A DNA stretch of 64,000 bases from Streptomyces sp. TLI_171 (GTDB taxonomy: Bacteria > Actinomycetota > Actinomycetes > Streptomycetales > Streptomycetaceae). Below the pieces are notes generated by a model that was given only the letters and a program-made list of their open reading frames with translations, was not told where the DNA came from and did no database searches. Numbering within the stretch: the stretch's first letter is position 1; each line of letters begins with the position of its first letter. The position numbers and the translations under genes were made by a program. The stretch covers positions 5,022,001 to 5,086,000 of the forward strand of contig NZ_RAPS01000001.1 of the NCBI RefSeq assembly GCF_003610255.1, written 5' to 3'. Positions 44,099 to 51,439 of the stretch are shown here, one piece after another.

Positions 44099-45334
44099 CT
44101 AGACGGCCGCGCCGGCCGCGGGCACGGCGGCCGGCGCCCGGCCGCCCGCCGTGGAGCCGGACAGCGCGAGGGTCGCCGTGTCCAGGTCGATCGCCGCCTC
44201 CACCACGAACCAGCCGCCGGTGTACGGGCCCGCGGTCAGGGTGCCGCCGAGCTCGCGCACCCGGGTGGTCAGGTTCCCCAGCCCGCTGCCGCCGGTGTCG
44301 TCCCGCTTCCGGTCGGCCGACTCCTGCGCGCCGCGGCCCACCCCGTCGTTGGCCAGCCGGAACCGGATCGTCCGGCCGTCCCGGACCGCCGAGATCTCGC
44401 ACTGCTCGACCTTGCTGTGCCGCAGCATGTTGGTCAGCCCCTCGCGCAGCACCGTGGCCAGCACCGTCTCGACCTGCTGCGGCAGCAGCCCGAAGTCGAG
44501 CCGGACGGTGGAGTGCACGCCCAGCGTGGTCAGCATCGCCTTGGCGCTCTCGGCCTCCGCGGTCAGCGACATCTCCCGGTAGCCGCGGGCCACCGCCCGC
44601 ACGTCCGCCAGCGCCTGACGGGCCGTCTGGAGAATCTCCGTCAACTCCTGCTGCGCCAGCTCGTGCTGGGTCGGCACCAGCCGGTAGGCGAGTTCGCACT
44701 TGAGGGTGATCGCGGAGAGGCTGTAGCCGAGCAGGTCGTGCAGGTCCCGCGCGAACCGGAGCCGCTCCTGGGCCACCGCCAGGGTGGCCAGTTCGGCCCG
44801 CGAGCGGTGCACCTCGATCACCAGGTCGGTCAGCCGGGAGAGGCCGTAGATCACCAGGCCGTTGGTGATGGTGGCGACGCTGATGTAGAAGGTTTCGCCC
44901 GCGGTGTCGCCGATCCACATCATCAGCAGATTGCTGACCACCACCACGGCCGCGAATCCGGGCCAGGCCACCACCGGGCGCAGCAGGAGAAGCAGCGAGG
45001 CCGCCAGGAAACTCGGCATTCCGATCCACAGCGGCCCCAGGACGAAGAACGGCGCGTAGGTGATCGCCGCCTGCAGGACTAAGGTCAGCGGCCAACGCTT
45101 TGCCAACGCAGGAGCCAACCGGGGGAAGGAATGTACGAGTTGGATACCCAGCAGGAGCGCCAGCAGGGCGATCGTGCCGGCCAGCAGCAGACCGCCGGGC
45201 TTCAGCGCGAGGACGTAGCTGGTGGCGACCCCGGTGTAGCCCAGGAACACGAGGGCGGTGATGGTCACCGCCGTCTTCGGTGCCAGTTGCTTCCCCTCGG
45301 GATCGGGTGCCGGCCAGGACGCCATCTCGTTCAC
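44099..45334 (-). CDS. sensor histidine kinase (HisKA_3, DesK/NarX-like) with a TTA codon
   Basis: About 411 residues. The N-terminal half has five or six membrane helices (about 20-165); then the dimerisation/phosphoacceptor helix QERLRFARDLHDLLGYSLSA (His in DLHD) and a HATPase domain with GLTNMLRHSKV and GGSGLGNLTTRVRELGG. Partner of the convergent response regulator. The codon at 45080-45082 (minus strand) is TTA, suggesting bldA-dependent translation. GTG at 45334 (GGGGGA upstream) or ATG at 45325. It follows the SagB gene by 59 bases and may be the last gene of the TOMM operon. Confidence 0.88.
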   Translation of the reverse strand: MNEMASWPAPDPEGKQLAPKTAVTITALVFLGYTGVATSYVLALKPGGLLLAGTIALLALLLGIQLVHSFPRLAPALAKRWPLTLVLQAAITYAPFFVLGPLWIGMPSFLAASLLLLLRPVVAWPGFAAVVVVSNLLMMWIGDTAGETFYISVATITNGLVIYGLSRLTDLVIEVHRSRAELATLAVAQERLRFARDLHDLLGYSLSAITLKCELAYRLVPTQHELAQQELTEILQTARQALADVRAVARGYREMSLTAEAESAKAMLTTLGVHSTVRLDFGLLPQQVETVLATVLREGLTNMLRHSKVEQCEISAVRDGRTIRFRLANDGVGRGAQESADRKRDDTGGSGLGNLTTRVRELGGTLTAGPYTGGWFVVEAAIDLDTATLALSGSTAGGRAPAAVPAAGAAV

Positions 45335-45393
45335 TCTTCCCCCATGGGACTCGTACGGTTCCCGCTGCTGCTCTCGGATCGTACGGGACAGGG

Positions 45394-46872
45394 CTACGCC
45401 GCGTACGGGTCTGCACCCTGCGGCATCGGTCCGATCACGAACTCTCCGACGCTCGATTCCACCGGCCAGTCCAGGCCGAACGCCCGGGCCGCGGTGTCGG
45501 AGTTGCCGGCCGCCAGCGCGCACGGCGCCAGGTCCATCGCGGTGGCCACCAGGTACAGGTTCTGCAGCAGCACGCCGACGTCCTTCATCAGGCTGGTGTA
45601 GGCGATGCCGCTGAAAGCGTGGGTGGCCCGCCGGAACCGCGCGGTGATCACCAGCAGCAGCGGCGGCGGCTGGTCGGAGCCGAGCGTGGCCTGCGCCGCC
45701 AGTTGCAGGTCGGCGGTCTCCGCGGCGGGTGCGTCCAGCGGCTCCAGCAGGTGCCCGAGCGGGTCGTAGTGGTAGACGCCCGGGGCGAGTTCGGTGCCGC
45801 CGCCGGTCACCAGGTACAGCTCCAGCGCGTACACCGAGCCCATGCTCGGGTACGGCCGGCTCACCCAGGCGACGCCCGCGCCGTCCCGGTGCGCGGTCTC
45901 CCGCACCCGGCCGGCGCGGTACAGCAGTTCACCGATCTGACGCGCGGTCACCCGCTCGGTGCCGAACCGGCGGATCGACCGGCGGCGCTCCAGCACGGCG
46001 GTGAACGGCTCGTCCTCGGACAGCAGCCGGGCCAGCTCGGGCCGGTGCAGGGTGATCGCGGGCCGGCCGCCGAGCGGCTTGACCACCGGCTCGGCGGGCA
46101 TCCGGCCCAGGTGGGCGTAGGTCGCGCCGAACGCGCCGTCGCTGCGGCCGAGCCGGCTGCGGGCGTGCACCAGCAGGTCGTCCGGGGACCAGCCGATCAG
46201 CCGCGGGTCCTCGTCCTCGCCGAACCGCGGGAGGCCTGGGACGTCCTCGGCGACCACCGCGACCCGGGCCGCCACCAGGTAGCCGATCGCGGTGCGGGCC
46301 ACCTCCGGGTCGAGCTTCGGGGCGCCGGCCTGCACCGAGCCGTCCAGCAGACCGAGCAGCAGCATCGCCTCCGAGCGGTGCAGTTGGACCCGGTGCAGGG
46401 CCAGCGGCGACTCCAGCCGCAGCCCGCCCTCGGCCCAGCGCAGCACGCTGAACCGGGACAGCCGGCAGGGCCGGTCGTCGGGCGCGGGCCGCGGGGTGAA
46501 CCAGGCGCCCCGGGCCAGCGGGACCACGCTCAGCAGCGGCATCCCGCCGAGCGCCAGGGTGCGCACCAGGCAGCCGCGGATCCGGTCCAGGTCGCGCAGC
46601 AGCCGCTCCACCTCGGGGGTGTGCCCGCCCGGCCGGTCCACCTCCCACAGTCCGGGGAAGCCGGGCAGCACGTTGCTCAGCGACACCGGGCCGAGCGTCA
46701 TCCGCTCCAGCGCCTGCCGCAGCACCGGGTCCGGGTCCTCGAACACCACGGTGCCCCACCGGGTCTGGACGGTCAGCGCGCCACCAGTGCCGTCGTCGGT
46801 CTCCACCAACGTGTCCTCGCGCAGCGACCAGAGTTCGCTGAGCTGTGGAGCTGCCAGGTTGTCGATACGCAT
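45394..46872 (-). CDS. SagB-type (nitroreductase fold) TOMM dehydrogenase
   Basis: 492 residues. The N-terminal half (about 1-270) is the less conserved SagB extension; the C-terminal half is the FMN nitroreductase fold: VLERRRSIRRFGTERVTARQ, VSRPYPSMGSVYALELYLV, then IAYTSLMKDVGVLLQNLYLV and ALAAGNSDTAARAFGLDW. In TOMM pathways this enzyme oxidises azolines made by the YcaO cyclodehydratase to azoles. It lies 54 bases after the YcaO gene on the minus strand. Family assignment is clear; substrate is inferred from the adjacent precursor. Confidence 0.88.
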   Translation of the reverse strand: MRIDNLAAPQLSELWSLREDTLVETDDGTGGALTVQTRWGTVVFEDPDPVLRQALERMTLGPVSLSNVLPGFPGLWEVDRPGGHTPEVERLLRDLDRIRGCLVRTLALGGMPLLSVVPLARGAWFTPRPAPDDRPCRLSRFSVLRWAEGGLRLESPLALHRVQLHRSEAMLLLGLLDGSVQAGAPKLDPEVARTAIGYLVAARVAVVAEDVPGLPRFGEDEDPRLIGWSPDDLLVHARSRLGRSDGAFGATYAHLGRMPAEPVVKPLGGRPAITLHRPELARLLSEDEPFTAVLERRRSIRRFGTERVTARQIGELLYRAGRVRETAHRDGAGVAWVSRPYPSMGSVYALELYLVTGGGTELAPGVYHYDPLGHLLEPLDAPAAETADLQLAAQATLGSDQPPPLLLVITARFRRATHAFSGIAYTSLMKDVGVLLQNLYLVATAMDLAPCALAAGNSDTAARAFGLDWPVESSVGEFVIGPMPQGADPYAA

Positions 46873-46926
46873 GAGCCATCCAGACGCGGGGAGCGCGGGG
46901 TAGGACGAACGCGGGGGTGCGCGCGG

Positions 46927-49212
46927 TCAGACGAACAGGGGGATCGGGTTGAGCCGGTCGTACGGGGTGGGCGCGGCCAGCCGGCCCAGCCGGACCGGCA
47001 CGTCGAACAGCCGCCCGGGGGCGAACCTGTTCCAGTGCGGGCGCAGGCCCGGAACCACGACCTTGGCGACCGGGAGGCCCACCTCGGGGCGGGTCTGGTC
47101 CAGCACCAGCATTTCCAGGCCCGCCCGGCGGACCAGATGCTCGGCGGCGGTCACATCGTCCAGCAGGTCACCGTGCGGGGCGAACGGCGGGGGTCCCGGA
47201 CGGCCCGCCGGCCGTGCCGGATCGGCCGCCAGGTACGGGAGTTCGGCGACCTTGGCCGTCTGCATCCAGGCCATCGCCTGCGGGTCGGTGAAGCCGTAGC
47301 CGGTGCCGTCGGCCCGGGCGTCCACCACGTTCGGCAGCAGCTGGTTGACCTCGGCGAGCGCGCGGCGCAGCGCCACCGCAGGGTCCAGGTGGGCGCCGAA
47401 CCCGGGCATGATGTCCTCGGCGGGCTTGTCGGTGCGGCGGGAGAACGCCGCGACCACCGGGACGCCCAGGTCGCTGGTCAGCTCGATCGCCCACACCTCG
47501 CGGTTCAGCGAGGCGTGCAGCTCGCGCACCCGGCCGATCCACGGATCGCGGAAGGCGTCCAGGTCGATGCCCGGCTGCGGGGTGCGGTTGTACCACCACA
47601 GGGCGATGGCGTCCCGCTCCACCAGCTCCAGGAACCCCTGCAGGACCGCGTCCTCCAGGGTGCCGCCGGCCGCCGCGCCGTTCGAACTGGCCAGGCAGTA
47701 GCGGCGGCCCGCCCGCTGCGGGGCGTTGTAGTAGAGGAGCGCGGCCGGCAGCAGCTTCTGCCGCCCCTCGGTCAGCGACCAGAGCGGCAGCCAGTCGATC
47801 TCGTCGTCCTCGTCGAACGGGTCGGCGATCTGGTGGAAGGCGCCCTGGTCGGCGTTCCAGCGCTCCCGGCCGGCGAACTGCCGGGGGTCGAACAGCTGCA
47901 CCGCGTCCGGGTGGACGGCGTCGGCCGCCAGGTCGCGGAAGCGGCCCCGGACCACCGGCTCGCCGCCGTGCAGGTGGCCGGAGTAGCGCTCCAGCGACTC
48001 GGCCAGCGCGCCGACCTCCGCCTGCAGCGCGGTCGAGCCCTTGCCGGAGGCGTGGGCGCGCAGCCCGGCGCGCACCGAGGCCAGGCCGCGGGCCCCGCCC
48101 ACCGGGTTGAGCCCGGCGTGGAAGCAGTTCAGTGCGGCCGGGCCGCGCGGGTCCCGGCGGATCTCCTTGACCAGGCCGGTCAGCGGATCCACGTGGTGCC
48201 CGTAACGCTCCATCACCTGCTCCAGCGACAGCGCGCGGTGGCCGCCGCCGTCGGTGTGCAGCTTGGGCTGCGAGGTCAGCCGCACCGGGGCGGCGATCCG
48301 CTCGGCGACCAGCCCCGGGTCACCGCACTGCGGGCACTCCGGGCGGCGGGTCACCGGGTGGCGACGGCCGTCCAGGGTCAGGGTGTCCAGCGACCACAGC
48401 GCCTGCTGGCCCGGATACCGATGCCCCGCGAGCCACTTGGTGGCCTCCAGGGCCGCCAGCTGGAGGGCGGCGGTGCGGGCGGCCGGCAGCGAGCAGTCCC
48501 GGCGCGGCGCCGGGCCCGACCGCTCCAGCGACCGCTGCACGTGCGCCTCGACCTGCCGCCCGCGCCACAGCCGGTCGGCCAGGCAGGACCAGCACGGGCC
48601 GTCGACGGCCCCGAAGAACGGGCCGATCCAGGTCTGCGGGCCGTTCGCCCGCACCGGCAGCCAGGGCCGGCCGGCGGCCCGGTGCGCGGCGTCGATCTCG
48701 CCGAGCACCGGGTCCAGGTAGTCCTCGCAGAGCACCACCGTCAGGTCGGCGTGGGCCGCCTGAGCACCCGTCAGGGTGCGCAGGCCCGCCGCGTCGAGGG
48801 CGCCGCGCAGTTCGGCCGGGTCGTCGCCGCCCGGGCCGAGCGCGCGCACCGTCGCCGCGCCGAGCCGCTCGCCGGCCAGCCGGCCGTCCTGACCGGCGGC
48901 CGACCAGTAGCCCTGCGGGGCGGTCGGCCCGCCGGCCGGGCGCTCGCAGACCAGGCCGGCCCGCAGCAGCTTGGCGACCAGGCCCGCGGTCTGCTCCGCG
49001 GTGATGTGTCCGGCGGCCTCCCGCTGGAGGTCGCCCAGGCTTCTCGTCCCGTCCAGCAACGGCGCCAGCCGGGCGATCTGTGCCCCGTGGAGGGCGGTGA
49101 CCTGCTGGTCCGAGATCAGGTAGACCGCCTCGCCGGGCACCGGCTCCACGCTCAGGTGGGGCTGGAAGGCGAGGAACGGGCCGTTGCCGGCCGGGCCGAG
49201 AAGCCCCGTCAC
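46927..49212 (-). CDS. TOMM cyclodehydratase: RRE/E1-like domain fused to YcaO
   Basis: 761-residue fusion. The N-terminal ~90 residues (FQPHLSVEPVPGEAVYLISD) form a winged-helix precursor-binding (RRE) region; the E1/ThiF-like domain follows, with zinc cysteines in GPCWSCLADRLW and PECPQCGDPG. The YcaO domain starts near residue 390 (LNCFHAGLNPVGG) and carries ATP-site elements SGKGSTALQAEVGALAESLE and GFLELVERDAIALWWYN. The C terminus is NPIPLFV, similar to the Pro-rich end of azoline-forming YcaO enzymes. Converts Cys/Ser/Thr of a peptide to azolines. Its GTG overlaps the precursor stop (GTGA). Confidence 0.92.
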   Translation of the reverse strand: MTGLLGPAGNGPFLAFQPHLSVEPVPGEAVYLISDQQVTALHGAQIARLAPLLDGTRSLGDLQREAAGHITAEQTAGLVAKLLRAGLVCERPAGGPTAPQGYWSAAGQDGRLAGERLGAATVRALGPGGDDPAELRGALDAAGLRTLTGAQAAHADLTVVLCEDYLDPVLGEIDAAHRAAGRPWLPVRANGPQTWIGPFFGAVDGPCWSCLADRLWRGRQVEAHVQRSLERSGPAPRRDCSLPAARTAALQLAALEATKWLAGHRYPGQQALWSLDTLTLDGRRHPVTRRPECPQCGDPGLVAERIAAPVRLTSQPKLHTDGGGHRALSLEQVMERYGHHVDPLTGLVKEIRRDPRGPAALNCFHAGLNPVGGARGLASVRAGLRAHASGKGSTALQAEVGALAESLERYSGHLHGGEPVVRGRFRDLAADAVHPDAVQLFDPRQFAGRERWNADQGAFHQIADPFDEDDEIDWLPLWSLTEGRQKLLPAALLYYNAPQRAGRRYCLASSNGAAAGGTLEDAVLQGFLELVERDAIALWWYNRTPQPGIDLDAFRDPWIGRVRELHASLNREVWAIELTSDLGVPVVAAFSRRTDKPAEDIMPGFGAHLDPAVALRRALAEVNQLLPNVVDARADGTGYGFTDPQAMAWMQTAKVAELPYLAADPARPAGRPGPPPFAPHGDLLDDVTAAEHLVRRAGLEMLVLDQTRPEVGLPVAKVVVPGLRPHWNRFAPGRLFDVPVRLGRLAAPTPYDRLNPIPLFV

Positions 49213-49382
49213 GCCCGGCGTCCGGCGGTCGCCTCGACGGGCGCCGTGACGTACGCGTCGGCGGCCCGGCAGAAGCACAGGATGCCGGTGCCGGTGGTGG
49301 GCGCAGCGGACTGGGCGTGGTTGCTCAGATCCTCGATGAACAGGTCGTCGTTGTGCCCTATGACGGAGGCGTTGGCGCCCAT
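49209..49382 (-). CDS. candidate TOMM/RiPP precursor peptide (57 residues)
   Basis: Small ORF directly upstream of, and overlapping by 4 bases, the YcaO gene. ATG with GGGGAGA 5 bases upstream. The N-terminal part has an acidic leader-like segment HNDDLFIEDLSNHAQ; the following segment TTGTGILCFCRAADAYV holds the heterocyclisable residues (Thr x3-4 and Cys36/Cys38 in CFC), with a Thr/Ala/Arg tail. ILC preceded by Thr/Gly resembles the core style of goadsporin-type linear azole peptides (recalled). Leader cleavage site and modified residues are inference. Confidence 0.8.
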   Translation of the reverse strand: MGANASVIGHNDDLFIEDLSNHAQSAAPTTGTGILCFCRAADAYVTAPVEATAGRRA

Positions 49383-49460
49383 GGTGTCTCCCCGTTGGTC
49401 GGAAGGCCGCGAGCCGGTAGGGCCGCGGTCGTGCTCGGGTCGGCATTCGCTCGACGTGGC

Positions 49461-49473
49461 AGAAGTCTTCTGC
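49461..49473. promoter_or_regulatory. 13-bp palindrome in the TOMM/SARP divergent region
   Basis: CAGAAGTCTTCTG is a perfect 6-base palindrome around one T, about 80 bases upstream of the precursor ATG. Minus-strand heptamer TCGAGCG (49449-49455) lies beside it and TCGAGCT (49508-49514) further out, resembling SARP half-sites but not at 11-bp spacing. The 307-base gap 49383-49689 holds no other recognised gene. Confidence 0.4.
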
Positions 49474-49602
49474 GGACCGGGCCCGGCGGCCAGTGCCTGC
49501 CTCACAAGCTCGACATGACGAATTCACGGTCACCGCCTGCCGAAACGCATGCCCTGCTCGGGAGCCTGGCACTGGCCGCCCGACCGGGCCCCGGGGGAGC
49601 CT

Positions 49603-49635
49603 GGTACCGCTGCGGAACCACCTCGGTACCGCACC
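49603..49635 (+). promoter_or_regulatory. three 11-bp direct repeats upstream of the SARP gene
   Basis: GGTACC at 49603, GGAACC at 49614 and GGTACC at 49625 recur with exact 11-bp period (full units GGTACCGCTGC, GGAACCACCTC, GGTACCGCACC), ending 54 bases before the SARP ATG. SARPs and AfsR-type activators bind tandem heptamers at 11- or 22-bp period. No good -10 was seen 8 bp downstream, so the promoter itself is unclear. Confidence 0.5.
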
Positions 49636-49689
49636 CCCACGACGCGGCCGATCGGCCGCCGTGCGGGTTCACCCACGGAGGGAACACGC

Positions 49690-50508
49690 ATGGACATCAG
49701 AGTGCTCGGTCCGCTCAGCGCCGAGACGCAGCACGGGTCGATCGTCCCCAGCGCGGGCAAGCCGCGTCAGATCCTGGCGCTGCTGTCGCTCTACGCGAAC
49801 CAGGTCGTCCCGGTCCCGACCCTGCTGGAGGAGCTGTGGGGCATGGAGACCCCGCGCTCCGCGCTCACCACCCTGCAGACCTACATCCTCCACCTGCGCC
49901 GGCTGCTCGCCCAGGCGCTCGGCCCGGACGCCCCCTGCGGCGCCAAGGACATCCTGGTCACCCGGCACGGCGGCTACCTGCTGGAGGTCCAGCCCGGCGC
50001 CGTCGACGTGCACGAGTACGACCGGCTCGCCGAGCTCGGCCGGGACGCCTCGGACGCCGGCGACGACGAGGAGGCGGCGCAGATCTACCGCGAGGCGCTC
50101 GCGCTGTGGCGCGGCCCCGCGCTGGTGGACGTCAAGGTCGGCCCGATCCTCGACATCGAGCTGGCCCGCCTGGAGGAGAGCCGGCTGCGGGTGCTGGAGC
50201 GCCGGATCGAGGCCGACCTGCGGCTCGACCGGCACGCCGACCTGGTCGCCGAGCTCACCGGGCTGACGGTCCGTCACCCGCTGCACGAGGGGCTGCACGC
50301 CCAGGCGATGGTGGCGCTGTACCGCTCCGGCCGGCAGTGGCAGGCGCTGGAGGTCTACCAGGCGCTGCGGGGGCGGCTGGTGGAGGAACTCGGCCTGGAG
50401 CCGTCGCCGCGGGTGCGCAAGCTGCAGCAGGCGATGCTCGCCGCCGACCCGGCCCTCGACCGGATCCCGCGCCAGCGCACCTCGGTCCTGGACCTGTTCG
50501 CCGCCTGA
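49690..50508 (+). CDS. SARP family pathway-specific activator (AfsR/DnrI type)
   Basis: 272 residues, the usual length of small SARPs. N-terminal OmpR-like DNA-binding domain MDIRVLGPLSAETQHG through LQTYILHLRRLL (about 1-95), then the bacterial transcriptional activation domain (about 96-245) with HEYDRLAELGR, LALWRGPALVDV and HPLHEGLHAQAMVALYRSGRQ. Activates polyketide clusters by binding 11-bp-spaced heptamer repeats near the -35 region. ATG with GGAGGGAA about 5 bases upstream. Candidate boxes occur upstream of this gene, the cyclase gene and the ketoreductase gene. Confidence 0.93.
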   Translation: MDIRVLGPLSAETQHGSIVPSAGKPRQILALLSLYANQVVPVPTLLEELWGMETPRSALTTLQTYILHLRRLLAQALGPDAPCGAKDILVTRHGGYLLEVQPGAVDVHEYDRLAELGRDASDAGDDEEAAQIYREALALWRGPALVDVKVGPILDIELARLEESRLRVLERRIEADLRLDRHADLVAELTGLTVRHPLHEGLHAQAMVALYRSGRQWQALEVYQALRGRLVEELGLEPSPRVRKLQQAMLAADPALDRIPRQRTSVLDLFAA

Positions 50509-50516
50509 GGCCGGGC

Positions 50517-50545
50517 CCCGGGCGTGCCGCACGGCACGCCCCGGC
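50517..50545 (+). terminator. hairpin terminator after the SARP gene
   Basis: CCGGGCGTGCCG pairs with CGGCACGCCCCGG around a two-base loop, directly after the SARP stop. Confidence 0.65.
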
Positions 50546-50574
50546 CGGTGGCCCCAGCGTCGCCCGGCCGAGGC

Positions 50575-50606
50575 TCGAACTGCGTTCGAGGCGACGGCCG
50601 CACAGT
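50575..50606 (+). promoter_or_regulatory. SARP box and -10 of the cyclase/KS operon
   Basis: TCGAACT at 50575 and TCGAGGC at 50586 are 11 bp apart, matching the TCGAG-type heptamers bound by ActII-ORF4 and DnrI. A CACAGT hexamer (50601-50606) lies exactly 8 bp after the second heptamer, the spacing known for SARP-dependent promoters, and the cyclase GTG is 26 bases further on. The same segment also forms the palindrome CTCGAAC-TGC-GTTCGAG. Confidence 0.6.
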
Positions 50607-50632
50607 GCTCCCACGCGTTCCGCACCCGCCCG

Positions 50633-51439
50633 GTGACGGAACCTCAGGCCCGAGCACTGGGGGAGAAGTTGCGGATCATCGACCTGTCGTCACCGGTGGA
50701 CGCGGCCGGCTGGGAGCCGGACCCGATCGTCCACGAGATCATGACGCCCGCCGAGGGCGCCCGCCACATGGCCGAGGAGATGCGACTCCACTTCGGCCTC
50801 GAGTTCGACCCGTCCGACCTGCCCGGCGGCGAGCTGCTGTCGCTGGACACCCTGACCCTGACCAGCCACACCGGCACGCACGTCGACGCGCCCTCGCACT
50901 ACGGCTCGGTCGGCGACTACGGGACGCCGCGCCACATCGACCAGATGCCGCTGGACTGGTTCCTGCGCCCCGCCATGGTGCTCGACGTCACCGACGTCGG
51001 CATCGGCGTGATCGGCGTCGAGCGGCTGGAGAAGGCGCTCGCCGAGAACGGCCGGCTGCCCGACCCGCTCGACATCGTGATCCTGCACACCGGCGCCTCC
51101 CGGCACGCGGGAACGCCGCGGTACTTCACCGACTTCGCGGGCCTCGACGGCCCGGCCACCGACTACCTGCTCGACCTCGGCGTGCGGGTCATCGGCACCG
51201 ACGCGTGGAGCCTCGACGCCCCGTTCGGCCACATGATCCGCGCCTACCAGGAGACCCGCGACCAGTCGGTGCTGTGGCCCGCGCACTTCGCCGGCCGCCG
51301 CCGCGAGTACTGCCAGGTCGAGCGGCTCACCAACCTGGACGCGCTGCCCGCGCACGGCTTCCAGGTCTCCTGCTTCCCCGTCAAGATCGCCGGGGCGGGC
51401 GCCGGTTGGACGCGGGCGGTCGCCCTGGTGGAAGAGTGA
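50633..51439 (+). CDS. cyclase-family (kynurenine formamidase fold) metal-dependent hydrolase
   Basis: 268 residues of the Cyclase/PF04199 family. The metal-binding signature TSHTGTHVDAPSHY is intact, with a second conserved region GVRVIGTDAWSLDAPFG. Family members hydrolyse amides/lactones or assist ring closure in polyketide pathways; the exact reaction here is unknown. GTG start without a clear ribosome site, about 20 bases after the predicted transcription start. The stop overlaps the thioesterase GTG. Confidence 0.85.
   Translation: MTEPQARALGEKLRIIDLSSPVDAAGWEPDPIVHEIMTPAEGARHMAEEMRLHFGLEFDPSDLPGGELLSLDTLTLTSHTGTHVDAPSHYGSVGDYGTPRHIDQMPLDWFLRPAMVLDVTDVGIGVIGVERLEKALAENGRLPDPLDIVILHTGASRHAGTPRYFTDFAGLDGPATDYLLDLGVRVIGTDAWSLDAPFGHMIRAYQETRDQSVLWPAHFAGRRREYCQVERLTNLDALPAHGFQVSCFPVKIAGAGAGWTRAVALVEE

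Noticed and set aside
45394..49382. Thiopeptide or lanthipeptide cluster
   Set aside because: No LanB-type dehydratase, pyridine synthase or LanC/LanM gene is present; the set fits a linear azol(in)e peptide.
49603..49635. GGTACC repeats as chance restriction-site-like palindromes
   Set aside because: Rejected as the sole explanation because three units keep an exact 11-bp period in a regulator promoter; kept as a finding with moderate confidence.
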